From: JAENVT01 sp963805445
GTDB taxonomy: Bacteria; Actinomycetota; Acidimicrobiia; Acidimicrobiales; Ilumatobacteraceae
Direction of reading: 5' to 3'
NCBI GenBank assembly: GCA_963805445.1
Contig: CAWDUI010000014.1
Coordinates: 17,355-81,354 of the forward strand
Length of the DNA: 64,000 bases
This document shows positions 27,225 to 36,178 of this stretch, in pieces. How positions within the stretch are numbered: the first letter of the stretch is position 1; every line of letters begins with the position of its first letter. The position numbers and the translations under genes are program-made. Below the pieces are notes generated by a model. That model was not told the DNA's origin. It ran no database searches and worked only from the letters and a program-made list of their open reading frames with translations.

Positions 27225-28267
27225 TTCGCACGATGTTGCGACGCGGGCCCATGCTGGCGTTGCTCGCTGGCGGTGCAACATTCTTGTGGGGGTGCAGCAG
27301 TTCGGCGCCATCGGCCGTCAATCCGCACTCACCCGAGGCCCGTCACATCGCCAGTCTGTTCTGGCTGATGCTGTGGATCGCTATCGGCATCTACGTTGTG
27401 GTGCTCGGATTTGTCGCCGCTTCGTTCCGCTCGAGACGAAGGGCCACGTCCTCGGGTCAGACGAGCGGGGACGATTGGGCAGTCCCTGCTCCTTCCGATG
27501 CTCGTGATGGTCGCCGTAGCCGGCGCTTCATCGTCGGAGGTGGTCTGGCGTTACCGATCGTTGTGCTGGCCGTCGTCGGAGTTGCGACCGTTCGAACGAC
27601 TAACGCCGTGCAGCCCGAGCAACCAGTCATCCAGATCGATGTTCAAGCCGAACGTTGGTGGTGGCGACTGACGTATCCGGATGACCATGTCGTCACGGCG
27701 AACGAGATCCATGTGCCAGTCGGCCAGCCAGTGATGCTGACGCTGACGTCGGACAACGTCGTGCACAGCCTGTGGGTCCCGGAGCTGCACGGCAAGACCG
27801 ACGTGGTCCCCGGCCAGACCAATCACATGACGTTCACTGCTGACACGCCGGGCACCTTTCGCGGACAGTGCGCAGAGTTCTGCGGTATCGGGCACGCGCA
27901 GATGGCGTTCGTGGTGATTGTGGATTCCGCATCCGACTACACCCGTTGGCTCGACGCCAACGCTCTACCCGCCCAGCCGGCAGCGGCCGGGGCCGCTGAG
28001 CGTGGCGCCGCGTACTTCGCCGAGAGTTCGTGCGCAGGATGTCACACGGTCAAGGGCACACCGGCGGTGGGAACCCTCGGTCCTGATCTGACCCACTTCG
28101 GTTCCCGAACGACGATTGCAGCTGTCACGCTGCCGAACACGCCGCACGATCTCGCTCGTTGGCTTGCCGACACACAAGGTGTCAAACATGGCGTCTTGAT
28201 GCCGCAGATCGACCTGACCGATGCTCAGGTTGCCGATCTGGTCGCCTACCTCGAGGGGCTGACATGA
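27212..28267 (+). CDS. ctaC: Cytochrome c oxidase subunit II with fused cytochrome c (caa3 type)
   Basis: The 351-residue protein starts with a lipoprotein-type signal (LLAGGATFLWGCSSS, Cys28). Two membrane segments and the CuA domain follow, with H185, C220, C224, H228 and M231 in GQCAEFCGIGHAQM. The C-terminal extension carries a haem c site CAGCH at 274-278. The fusion marks a caa3-type oxidase that accepts electrons through its own cytochrome. It starts inside the end of qcrA and its stop overlaps ctaD. Confidence 0.94.
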   Translation: MEAVIRTMLRRGPMLALLAGGATFLWGCSSSAPSAVNPHSPEARHIASLFWLMLWIAIGIYVVVLGFVAASFRSRRRATSSGQTSGDDWAVPAPSDARDGRRSRRFIVGGGLALPIVVLAVVGVATVRTTNAVQPEQPVIQIDVQAERWWWRLTYPDDHVVTANEIHVPVGQPVMLTLTSDNVVHSLWVPELHGKTDVVPGQTNHMTFTADTPGTFRGQCAEFCGIGHAQMAFVVIVDSASDYTRWLDANALPAQPAAAGAAERGAAYFAESSCAGCHTVKGTPAVGTLGPDLTHFGSRTTIAAVTLPNTPHDLARWLADTQGVKHGVLMPQIDLTDAQVADLVAYLEGLT

Positions 28268-30180
28268 ACCGGCCGGGTCTCCTCCACGATCGGCGGGCGG
28301 AGACCGACCTCGACGAGGTGTGGGAGGACCGTCATGGGCTGGTCGGGTTCTTCACCACTGTCGACCACAAGCGCGTCGGAATGCGGTACATCTACACGTC
28401 GTTTTTCTTCTTCTTCGTCGCCGGTCTGCTGGCACTGGTGATGCGTGCCCAGCTCGCCAGGCCCGACGGCATCGTCGTGGGGCCGGACGTGTTCAACCAG
28501 CTGTTCACGATGCACGGCACGACGATGATCTTCTTGTTCAACACGCCGGTGCTCGCGGGTTTCGGGAACTACTTGCTGCCGATGATGATCGGTGCCCGCG
28601 ACATGGCGTTTCCCCGGCTGAACGCGTTCAGCTATTGGATCTTCCTGTTCGCCGGGATCTTCATCTACATCAGCTTCGTGATCGGCAAGGCCCCGGACGG
28701 TGGCTGGTTCTCCTACGTGCCCTTGACCAACTCGACGTACTCGCCTGGCGTCAACCTCGATTTCTGGGGACTCGGCGTGATCTTCGTCGGGATCTCGACG
28801 ACGGCAGGTGCGGTCAACTTCATCGTCACCGCGTTCAAGATGCGGGCCCCAGGGATGGCGATCAACCAGTTGCCCATCTTCGTGTGGTCCATCATCGGCA
28901 TGGCGTTCATGGTCGTGTTCTCTGTGCCGGTCCTGACAGTCGCCGCGGGACTGCTCGAATCGGATCGCCTGTTCGGCACAGCGTTCTACGACCCGAACCG
29001 TGGCGGCAGCGCGCTGTTGTACCAGCACCTGTTCTGGTTCTGGGGTCACCCCGAGGTCTACATCTTGTTCCTGCCGGCGACCGGCATGGTCTCGGCGATC
29101 ATCCCGGTGTTCTCGCGGCGTCGCTTGGAGGGCTACTTCTGGGTGGCGTCGTCGTTGATCGCCGTCGCCTTCATCAGCTTCGGCGTCTGGGTGCACCACA
29201 TGTTCTCGACCGGACTGCCGAGCGCGGCAATGGGTGTGTTCTCCGCGGCAAGCCTGGTGATCGCCTTGCCGAGTGCGATCCAGTACTTCGCGTGGATCGG
29301 CACGATGTGGGAGGGCAAGATCAAGTTCGAGCCCCCGATGCTCTTCGCATTGGGGTTCATGGTCATCTTCCTGCTCGGCGGGATCACCGGGATCATGGTC
29401 TCGTCGATCCCGTTCGATTGGCAGGCAACCGACAGCTACTTCATCGTCGCCCACCTCCACTACGTCCTCAACGGTGCTGTGGTCTTCCCGATCTTCGGCG
29501 CGCTGTACTACTGGCTGCCGAAGATGACCGGCCGGATGCTCAATGCCCGGCTCGGCAAGTGGAGCTTCTGGACGATGTTCATCTTCTTCAATGTGTCGTT
29601 CTTCCCGATGCATGTCCTCGGTCTGCGCGGCATGCCACGACGGGTCTACACCTACCACTCCGGGCTGGGGTGGGATTGGCTGAACATGATCGCGTCGATC
29701 GGAGCCGGCTTCTTCGGGCTCGGCACCGGATTGACGTTGGTCAACGTGCTGTGGAGCCGACGCCACGGAGCGATCGCCGGTGACAACCCCTGGCACGCAG
29801 ACACGCTCGAATGGGCGACAACCTCACCGCCCCCCGACTACAACTTCGCGGCGGTTCCGATCATCGCCGGCCGACACCCGTTGTGGGACCAGCAACCGCT
29901 CCCGGTGGGGGCCTCCGGGCCTGAACCCGCCACGGGGAGCCTCGGCGTCGTCGGCGCCGAGCGGCGGCAAACGCCGATCACCGGCGGGCTCGACGCCGCG
30001 CCGGAAGCAAGCCTGACCGTGCCCCAACCTTCGGCACTGCCCTGCCTGCTCGCGCTCGGAATCGCCGTGTTCTTCGGCGGCCTGCTCGTCTCGGCGCAAC
30101 TCGTGATCCTCGGCGGAGCGTTCATCGGTCTGACGGGGCTGACTCGGTGGGCGTGGCGCACGGAGGTCGACCACCCATGA
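28264..30180 (+). CDS. ctaD: Cytochrome c oxidase subunit I (A1-type haem-copper oxidase)
   Basis: This catalytic subunit has 638 residues and at least twelve membrane segments. It reduces O2 and pumps protons. Visible residues are the haem a ligand His in FTMHGTTMIFLF, the CuB His and linked Tyr in WGHPEVYILF (with the D-channel Glu of A1 oxidases), the CuB histidine pair in GVWVHHMF, and the haem ligands in IVAHLHYVLNG. The start at 28264 overlaps the ctaC stop (ATGA). A longer upstream frame exists but lies inside ctaC. The C-terminal 100 residues form a poorly conserved tail with a late hydrophobic pair. Confidence 0.95.
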   Translation: MNRPGLLHDRRAETDLDEVWEDRHGLVGFFTTVDHKRVGMRYIYTSFFFFFVAGLLALVMRAQLARPDGIVVGPDVFNQLFTMHGTTMIFLFNTPVLAGFGNYLLPMMIGARDMAFPRLNAFSYWIFLFAGIFIYISFVIGKAPDGGWFSYVPLTNSTYSPGVNLDFWGLGVIFVGISTTAGAVNFIVTAFKMRAPGMAINQLPIFVWSIIGMAFMVVFSVPVLTVAAGLLESDRLFGTAFYDPNRGGSALLYQHLFWFWGHPEVYILFLPATGMVSAIIPVFSRRRLEGYFWVASSLIAVAFISFGVWVHHMFSTGLPSAAMGVFSAASLVIALPSAIQYFAWIGTMWEGKIKFEPPMLFALGFMVIFLLGGITGIMVSSIPFDWQATDSYFIVAHLHYVLNGAVVFPIFGALYYWLPKMTGRMLNARLGKWSFWTMFIFFNVSFFPMHVLGLRGMPRRVYTYHSGLGWDWLNMIASIGAGFFGLGTGLTLVNVLWSRRHGAIAGDNPWHADTLEWATTSPPPDYNFAAVPIIAGRHPLWDQQPLPVGASGPEPATGSLGVVGAERRQTPITGGLDAAPEASLTVPQPSALPCLLALGIAVFFGGLLVSAQLVILGGAFIGLTGLTRWAWRTEVDHP

Positions 30181-30773
30181 GGGTCCTGACCACGCCGGGC
30201 ACATCGACCCCCGACGAACGAACTCATCCCCCGGGTTTCTGGGGCATGGTCATCCTCATCGCCACCGAGGCCACCGTGTTCGGTGCTCTGCTGTCCGCAT
30301 ACTTCTTCGTCCGCGCCACGTCCCACACCTGGCCCCAGGGAGGCATCCGACCTCCTGACCTGACGCGGATCACCGTGTTCACCGTCGTCTTGCTCGCCAG
30401 CAGCGTTCCACTGTTCTGGGGCGAGCACGCCATTCGCAAAGGACGTGTCGGGCAGCTTCGGGTTGCCCTGCTGATCAGCTTCGTGTTGGGCCTGGCGTTC
30501 GTCGTCAATCAAGCGTTCGAGTTCGGCGGCCTCGAGTTCTCGGCGAGTGACAACGCCTATGCGTCCCTGTTCATCGTCATCACCGGTTTGCACGGGCTCC
30601 ACCTCCTCGCTGGTCTGATGATGAGCGTGGTGGTCCAGGTGAAGGCGTCGCTGGGCTGGTTCGACGCCGACCGCCACCTCACCGTGACCGTGTTCGGCCT
30701 GTACTGGCACTTCGTGGACGTCGTGTGGATCATCGTGTTCAGCTCGCTCTACCTCTCGGCGCACCTGCGATGA
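30177..30773 (+). CDS. ctaE: Cytochrome c oxidase subunit III
   Basis: The 198-residue membrane protein has five segments, the number seen in many bacterial short forms. Family residues include FWGMVILIATEATVFGALLS, a conserved Glu in QAFEF and the C-terminal YWHFVDVVWIIVF. It stabilises subunit I. The start at 30177 overlaps the ctaD stop. Confidence 0.92.
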   Translation: MRVLTTPGTSTPDERTHPPGFWGMVILIATEATVFGALLSAYFFVRATSHTWPQGGIRPPDLTRITVFTVVLLASSVPLFWGEHAIRKGRVGQLRVALLISFVLGLAFVVNQAFEFGGLEFSASDNAYASLFIVITGLHGLHLLAGLMMSVVVQVKASLGWFDADRHLTVTVFGLYWHFVDVVWIIVFSSLYLSAHLR

Positions 30774-31144
30774 ACTCAACGAGGGAAGCGTCTCAGGCTC
30801 GGGTCATGCGACGCGACACAGGCGCCATGATCTGGATTGTCACCTACGGCACGATCGTGCTCTGGCTGATCCATGTGGGCGTCGAGATCTCGCTGGCCGG
30901 GCACGGCCGGGGCCGTCCGTGGGTCCCATGGGTGATGAATGGCCTGACGGTCGCGCTCGCCCTGTTCTCGGTGCTGGCAACGTGGGCGGCGTGGCGCATC
31001 GTCGGTCGCCATCAACAGGACGAGTCGCATCTGTCACCCGATGGCCGCACGGCGTTCCTGGGGTGGATGGGCGTATTCATCGGTTCGTGCGACGTCGCCC
31101 TGATCGTGGTCGAAGGCGTGTACTTGGTGGCGCTGCATGGCTGA
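30770..31144 (+). CDS. Small membrane protein of the oxidase operon
   Basis: This 124-residue protein has three hydrophobic segments: MIWIVTYGTIVLWLIHVGVE, WVMNGLTVALALFSVLATWA and FIGSCDVALIVVEGVYLVAL. It is coupled on both sides: its start overlaps the ctaE stop and its end overlaps the ctaG start. It may be an oxidase subunit IV analogue or an assembly helper. I recognise no named family. Confidence 0.75.
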   Translation: MNSTREASQARVMRRDTGAMIWIVTYGTIVLWLIHVGVEISLAGHGRGRPWVPWVMNGLTVALALFSVLATWAAWRIVGRHQQDESHLSPDGRTAFLGWMGVFIGSCDVALIVVEGVYLVALHG

Positions 31145-31916
31145 GCGCGTCCTTCCCTTCGAGTTGGTGGCGGCCGCTGTCGTGTTCACGATCCTGAGCA
31201 GGCGGCGGGCCGCCGAGGCTGCCGATCCGCCCGACATCGGACGGGCGGTGTGGTTCAACTTGGCGCTCGGTGCCCTGGCCATAGCACTCGTGGGCCCGCT
31301 CGACGCGGAGTCGGCGCGAGCGCTGTCGTGGCACATGGTCCAGCACCTTCTCATCGTCTCGATCGCTGCCCCGTTCCTCGCACTTGCTCACCCCATGGAG
31401 CTGCTCGTCGGCTCGTCGCCGCGTCGCTTCGGGTTCCAGCAACCGGTGTGGCGCGGGCCTTGGGTGACGTTCGTCACGGCCTTCGTTGCGCTGTCAACCC
31501 TGTTGGCGTGGCACATCCCGGTGCTGTATCAGGCGGCGCTTTCCAACGAGGCCGTCCACATCATCGAGCATGTCACGCTGCTGGCAACCTCGACGGCCGT
31601 GTGGGCCGCGCTGATCTCTGCGCGGCACACGGGCGCAAGCGTGGTGTGGTTGTTCGTCATCACGCTTCCAGTCACGGCGTTCGGGGTAGCGATGACGATC
31701 GCACGAACGCCGTGGTACACAGACTACGTGACCAAAGGCCGGTCGATGGCCGTCCAGGATCAGCAGCTCGCGGGGGTCATCATGTGGGCATTCGGCGGGC
31801 TGACCGCCGTCGTCGGTGGGGTCGTCCTGTTCAACTCATGGCTCCTGAGCGCGTCGTCGACCAGTGCAGCGGCGGGGTCGGTGGTCCCCACAGACGAATC
31901 GTTACCAACGTGCTGA
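31137..31916 (+). CDS. ctaG: caa3-type cytochrome c oxidase assembly protein CtaG
   Basis: The 259-residue protein has about seven membrane segments. His-containing helices WHMVQHLLIVSIAAPFLAL, AWHIPVLYQAAL and EAVHIIEHVTLLATS are typical of the caa3_CtaG family, which helps insert copper into the oxidase. It overlaps the small membrane-protein gene by eight bases and the next start by seven. Confidence 0.9.
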   Translation: MAERVLPFELVAAAVVFTILSRRRAAEAADPPDIGRAVWFNLALGALAIALVGPLDAESARALSWHMVQHLLIVSIAAPFLALAHPMELLVGSSPRRFGFQQPVWRGPWVTFVTAFVALSTLLAWHIPVLYQAALSNEAVHIIEHVTLLATSTAVWAALISARHTGASVVWLFVITLPVTAFGVAMTIARTPWYTDYVTKGRSMAVQDQQLAGVIMWAFGGLTAVVGGVVLFNSWLLSASSTSAAAGSVVPTDESLPTC

Positions 31917-33274
31917 AGGCTCTTGTTCGATGGGTGGACAACCGCGTCGGCACGACAAAGTTCACGCGCAAATCGTTGAACAAGGTTTTTCCCGATCACT
32001 GGTCGTTCATGCTCGGCGAGGTCGCTCTGTACTGCTTCCTGGTGCTCGTCGCGACCGGCACGTACCTTGCCTTCTTCTTCCATGCCAGTCCGGAGAAGGT
32101 CGTCTACAGCGGGTCGTACGCCCCCCTCTCGGGCGCCCACGTCTCGGAGGCCTACCGGTCGGTCCTGCACGTCAGCTTCGACGTGCCCAACGGTTTGCTC
32201 ATCCGCCAGATCCACCACTGGGCCGCACTGGTGTTCGTCGCCGCGATCGTCATCCATCTCTGCCGAATCTTCTTCACGGGCGCATTCCGCCGGCCGCGCG
32301 AGATCAACTGGTATATCGGACTCAGCTTGATGCTGCTCAGCATCATCAACGGCTTCGCCGGATACTCCCTGCCCGACGACCTCCTCTCCGGCACAGGTCT
32401 CCGCATCGCCTATTCCGTGATGCTCTCCGTACCAATCATCGGCACCCGCCTCGCGTTCTTGGTGTTCGGCGGGGAGTTCCCCGCCACCGACATCACCTCA
32501 CGGCTCTACATCGTCCACGTGTTCATCGTTCCCGGGATCATCATCGCCATGCTGTCGGTGCACCTCATGATCGTCTGGCGCCAGAAGCACACCCAATTCC
32601 CGGGAGCCGGCCGAACCGAGCACAACGTCGTCGGTTCTCAGCTGTGGCCCACCTACGCGCTCCGTTCAGTCGGTCTGTTCTTCCTCGTCGTCGCCATTCT
32701 TGCCGCGCTCGGCGGACTGTTCCAGATCAACCCGGTCTGGCTGTACGGACCCTACGAACCATCCGCCGTGTCCACGGCCGCGCAACCCGATTGGTACATG
32801 GGCTGGCTCGAGGGCGCCCTTCGATTGATCCCCGCAGTACGACTCCACGTCTTCGGGTACCGCGTACCGGAAATCATCATCCCCGGCGTGATCTTCCCGA
32901 CGTTCACCTTCGCGCTGCTCTTCGGATGGCCCGCCATCGAGAAGCGCCTCACCCACGACCATGAAGAACACCACATCCTCGACCGCCCGCGGGATCGCCC
33001 GTTGCGCACCGCTCTCGGCCTGGCAACCCTGGCGTTCTACGTCGTGTTGTTCCTCGGCGGTGGCCAGGACGTCATCGCCCAGAAGTTCGACATCTCGATC
33101 GAAGCCGTCACCCTCGTGTTCCGCATCGCCATGTTCGCCGTGCCTCTGGTCGTCGCTCTCGTGGCCTACAAGATCTGCCGAGACCTGTCCGCCGACACGC
33201 CACTTGCCGAGGCCGAGCTGATGGGCGAGCCCCCACTCGAATCAGAGGCGCCACATCAGGATGCGCCGGTCTGA
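31910..33274 (+). CDS. qcrB: Cytochrome b subunit of the bc1 complex
   Basis: The frame is open far upstream, but the GTG at 31910 fits the family start and slightly overlaps ctaG. The 454-residue product has the two-haem helix bundle (IHHWAALVFVAAIVIHLCRI and YIVHVFIVPGIIIAMLSVHL), quinone-site residues and the PDWYMGWLEGALRL motif. It sits at the end of the operon, and not beside qcrA as in mycobacteria. The gene ends nine bases from the convergent permease gene. Confidence 0.93.
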   Translation: MLKALVRWVDNRVGTTKFTRKSLNKVFPDHWSFMLGEVALYCFLVLVATGTYLAFFFHASPEKVVYSGSYAPLSGAHVSEAYRSVLHVSFDVPNGLLIRQIHHWAALVFVAAIVIHLCRIFFTGAFRRPREINWYIGLSLMLLSIINGFAGYSLPDDLLSGTGLRIAYSVMLSVPIIGTRLAFLVFGGEFPATDITSRLYIVHVFIVPGIIIAMLSVHLMIVWRQKHTQFPGAGRTEHNVVGSQLWPTYALRSVGLFFLVVAILAALGGLFQINPVWLYGPYEPSAVSTAAQPDWYMGWLEGALRLIPAVRLHVFGYRVPEIIIPGVIFPTFTFALLFGWPAIEKRLTHDHEEHHILDRPRDRPLRTALGLATLAFYVVLFLGGGQDVIAQKFDISIEAVTLVFRIAMFAVPLVVALVAYKICRDLSADTPLAEAELMGEPPLESEAPHQDAPV

Positions 33275-33283
33275 GCTACGGCT

Positions 33284-34465
33284 TCAGCCGAAATGGTGGG
33301 ACGATCCGGGTTCGTCCGACGCAACCTCCGGCGAGTCGTTCATGTGGCCGAGCATGTCCGGACCACCGTTGCGGACGAACCTGACGACCAGGAGCCCAGC
33401 AAGCACGATGAACAGGATGTCGAGCACCGTCGTGTAGTTGAACGTGATTCCAGTCTCACGCACCCGTGCCGTTCGTTCGGACGGCACGATGTGGGCGACT
33501 GCGAAGATGAGCTCGATGAGGAAACCGGTCATGACCATCGCGCCGTAGAAGGTGAACGTGACGAAGGCGGCCATCCTTCGCCCGTAGTACTTGGCGTAGA
33601 TGACGATGATCGGCAAGATGATGAGATCGGCGAACAAGAAGCTGACCACTCCCCCAAAGCTGATCCCACCGTTCCACAAGACACCTGCAAGAGGAACGTT
33701 GCCGACCGAGCAGACGAAGCTGGCCACGGCGACCAACGGACCGATGATCGGGCCCCACACCTTGGCGAGCGTGGGGTGACCGGTGAGGAAGAACGAGCGC
33801 CAGAACGAGTCAGGAATCCAGGCGCCGACTGCGCCGGCGATCAGCAGGCCGATGACGATGTCGCGAATGACCGCTGCCCACTCCATGACGAAAATGAGGG
33901 CGACCGCGGTGCGGCCTTTCGACGAGGCCAACCGGTGGAGCATGCTGCCGTCGCCGCCGACGCTCATGTCCATCGAGGCATGGCCTTCCATCGATCCTGC
34001 AAGTCCTTGTTCGGCCTGGCGCAAGGCGGCTTCGACCAAGCGCTTGCGGAGGAGCAGCCGGAACACGACCGCGACGATGATGATCATCAATGGTCCACCG
34101 ACGAATTCGGCGAGCGTGAACTGCCAGCCGATCACCAGGGTGAGGATGATGCCCAGCTCAAGCACGAGGTTCGTGCTGGCGATCTCGAACGCCATGGCCG
34201 CGGTGAAGCTGGCTCCCTTTCGGAACAAGGAGCGGGCCAGAGCGACGGCCGCGTACGAGCACGACGAGCTGGCTGCACCGAGCCCTGCCGAGACTGCGAG
34301 GGTCGTGGGACGGTCGTCGCCCATCATGCGCGTGATGGTCTCGCGTCTCACGACTGCCTGCACGATCGCCGACAGGGTGAAGCCGAGGATGAGGGCCCAG
34401 AGAATCCCCCACATCATCGACCCCGACAGCAACAAGGCGTGTCCGACGGCGCGAACGGCGCTCAT
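33284..34465 (-). CDS. UPF0718 (ArsP-type) membrane permease, coupled to the formate dehydrogenase operon
   Basis: The 393-residue permease has about ten membrane segments. It shows two Cys-containing motifs, AASSSCSYAAVALARSLF and VASFVCSVGNVPLAGVLW, typical of the UPF0718/ArsP permease family. Some members export organoarsenicals, and for most the substrate is unknown. The ATG at 34465 overlaps the stop of the upstream nrfD-like gene (ATGA), so it is the last gene of the fdh operon. Why such a permease is coupled to formate dehydrogenase is not clear. Confidence 0.85.
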   Translation of the reverse strand: MSAVRAVGHALLLSGSMMWGILWALILGFTLSAIVQAVVRRETITRMMGDDRPTTLAVSAGLGAASSSCSYAAVALARSLFRKGASFTAAMAFEIASTNLVLELGIILTLVIGWQFTLAEFVGGPLMIIIVAVVFRLLLRKRLVEAALRQAEQGLAGSMEGHASMDMSVGGDGSMLHRLASSKGRTAVALIFVMEWAAVIRDIVIGLLIAGAVGAWIPDSFWRSFFLTGHPTLAKVWGPIIGPLVAVASFVCSVGNVPLAGVLWNGGISFGGVVSFLFADLIILPIIVIYAKYYGRRMAAFVTFTFYGAMVMTGFLIELIFAVAHIVPSERTARVRETGITFNYTTVLDILFIVLAGLLVVRFVRNGGPDMLGHMNDSPEVASDEPGSSHHFG

Positions 34466-35353
34466 GACGTGGTGCACAGAACGGAACGCGGGTCGTTGGC
34501 GGACGCGGTGCCGGCGCGGAGCACGGCGAGTCGTTGGCACAGCGATCCGGCGGCGACTGCGACTCCGCCGGCGATCGCCAGGAGTCGACGCCTCCGGCCG
34601 AAGGTGAGCATTGCTGCTCCGGCCAGCGAAACGGACCGGCTGGCCAGATCGAGCCGGCGGGCTGATGCGTCGGACGTGTATGTGTCGAGGTCGCCGAGCC
34701 GCCGGCGCATCACTGCGGCGACAACGACCTCGGTGATCGCCCCAACGGCCCCGATCCGGGCCGCCGAGTTGTCGGGGCGACCAGAGATCGCCGAGAGCGC
34801 GGTCGTGACGCCGCCGGCGCTCGCAGCAGCACTCGCCGCAAACAGCACCGGCAGCTCGCGACGAGCCTCGTGCCACGCGGGTGTCGCCGTATCGGCCACG
34901 AGCACACCGGTGTAGGTGGCGATTCCCGCTCCCGCGACGCCAGCCGCCACGGTTGTGGCTCGGCGCACACGGGTTGCCAGCCGCGAAGTGGTCGAGAGCG
35001 GTAGTGCCGACAGCGAGCGGCGAGTATGCGGCGAGCAGCCACGATCCGACGCTCATCGGCGAGGTCGGCTTGAGAACCCGGAGCATGTAGGCGAAGCGGC
35101 TCGGTCGTCCGAGGTCGGCGATCAGCAAGCCGGGGCTGGGGAGTAGTCCGATCAGCGCGGCTCGTCTGGCGTGGCGTGCGAGCTGGGGGCGGCCGGCAAG
35201 ATCGGCGACTGCGGCGATCGTTGACGATGCCCCGGCGAGGCCGCCGGTGAAGAAGTACCAGCCGACGTAGTCCTTCCACACGTGGGCTTCGACGATCGGC
35301 TTGCCGTAGTAGCCGGATTGGGTCCCGACGGTGGGCACGTCGGTCGCGGTCAT
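34462..35353 (-). CDS. NrfD-like quinone-interacting membrane subunit of formate dehydrogenase (one frameshift)
   Basis: The start at 35353 overlaps the fdhB stop. The first frame gives DYVGWYFFTGGLAGASSTIA and FAYMLRVLKPTSPMSVGSWL, typical of the NrfD/PsrC membrane anchors that pass electrons to quinone. Near 34970 the frame must shift to read GIATYTGVLVADTATPAWHE and LPVLFAASAAASAGGVTTAL to the stop at 34462. Joined length is about 296 residues with eight or more membrane segments. It links formate oxidation to the quinone pool used by the bc1 complex of this element. Confidence 0.82.
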
Positions 35354-36178
35354 GACCGATCTCCGAGGATCACGAGGGCGATGCCGAGCACCAGCCCGGC
35401 TGCGGCCTTGCCCGCCGTTCGCCACATCTGGGGGAGGTCTCGCGTGGTGGTCCTGGGGGCAGGCGGCAAACCGTAGACGTCAGGCGTATCGAGGAGCAGG
35501 AACATCGCTCCGGCGCCACCGATGCCGTCGTTCGGGTCGTTGCCGTACAGGCGAGCGTGCCCCACTCCTGCTGCGTGGAGCGTCTCGAGCCGTTCCTCTG
35601 CGGTGGATCGAAGATCGGCCACGACGCCGAACTGTATTGATTGCGTCGGACAGGCCTGGGCGCATGCCGGCTGATCGCCGCCCTTCAGCCGGTCGTAGCA
35701 CAGCGTGCACTTGCCGGCTCGGCCGTCGTCGTCGTTCTTGCCGATCACGCCGAACGGACACGCCGGCACGCAGTAGCCGCAGCCATTGCAGATGTCCGGC
35801 TGGACGACGACCGAGCCGAATTCGGTACGCACGAGCGAGCCGGTTGGGCAGACGTCGAGGCATGCGGCTTCGGTGCAGTGCTTGCACACATCGGAACTCA
35901 TCAGCCAGACGAGATCCTTTGTCACGCTCGGGGCCGCTGGCGTGCGATCCAGGCGCCGCCCGGTTGCTCTTCTCGATGAAGGCGACGTGGCGCCACGATG
36001 TTGCGTCCAGTGAGCCGGTGTTGTCGTACGAGTTGCCGGTCATCTCAGCAACCTCGCTGGCGATGCCGTTCCACTCCTTGCAGGCGACCTCACACGCCTT
36101 GCAACCGATGCACACGCTGGTGTCGGTGAAGAACCCGTAGCGGGTGCCGGCCTCGATGAGTTTGATCTCCGTGTTCAT
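35350..36178 (-). CDS. Formate dehydrogenase iron-sulfur beta subunit (one frameshift)
   Basis: This ferredoxin-like electron-transfer subunit should carry four [4Fe-4S] clusters. The N-terminal part from the ATG at 36178 has CIGCKACEVACKEW. After a break near 35930 the second frame has CKHCTEAACLDVCP, CNGCGYCVPACP and CTLCYDRL with ACAQACP. A C-terminal membrane helix (AAGLVLGIALVILG) anchors it. Joined length is about 275 residues. Overlaps of four bases with fdhA and the NrfD gene indicate an operon. Confidence 0.88.

Noticed and set aside
28246..29796. 516-codon open frame on the reverse strand across the oxidase operon
   Set aside because: It is the mirror of ctaD, with Glu/Asp/His/Arg-rich composition and no motif. 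The forward frame has all catalytic residues.
33293..34915. 540-codon forward frame opposite the permease and NrfD genes
   Set aside because: It is highly charged and lacks any motif. The reverse frame encodes a clear permease with membrane segments.
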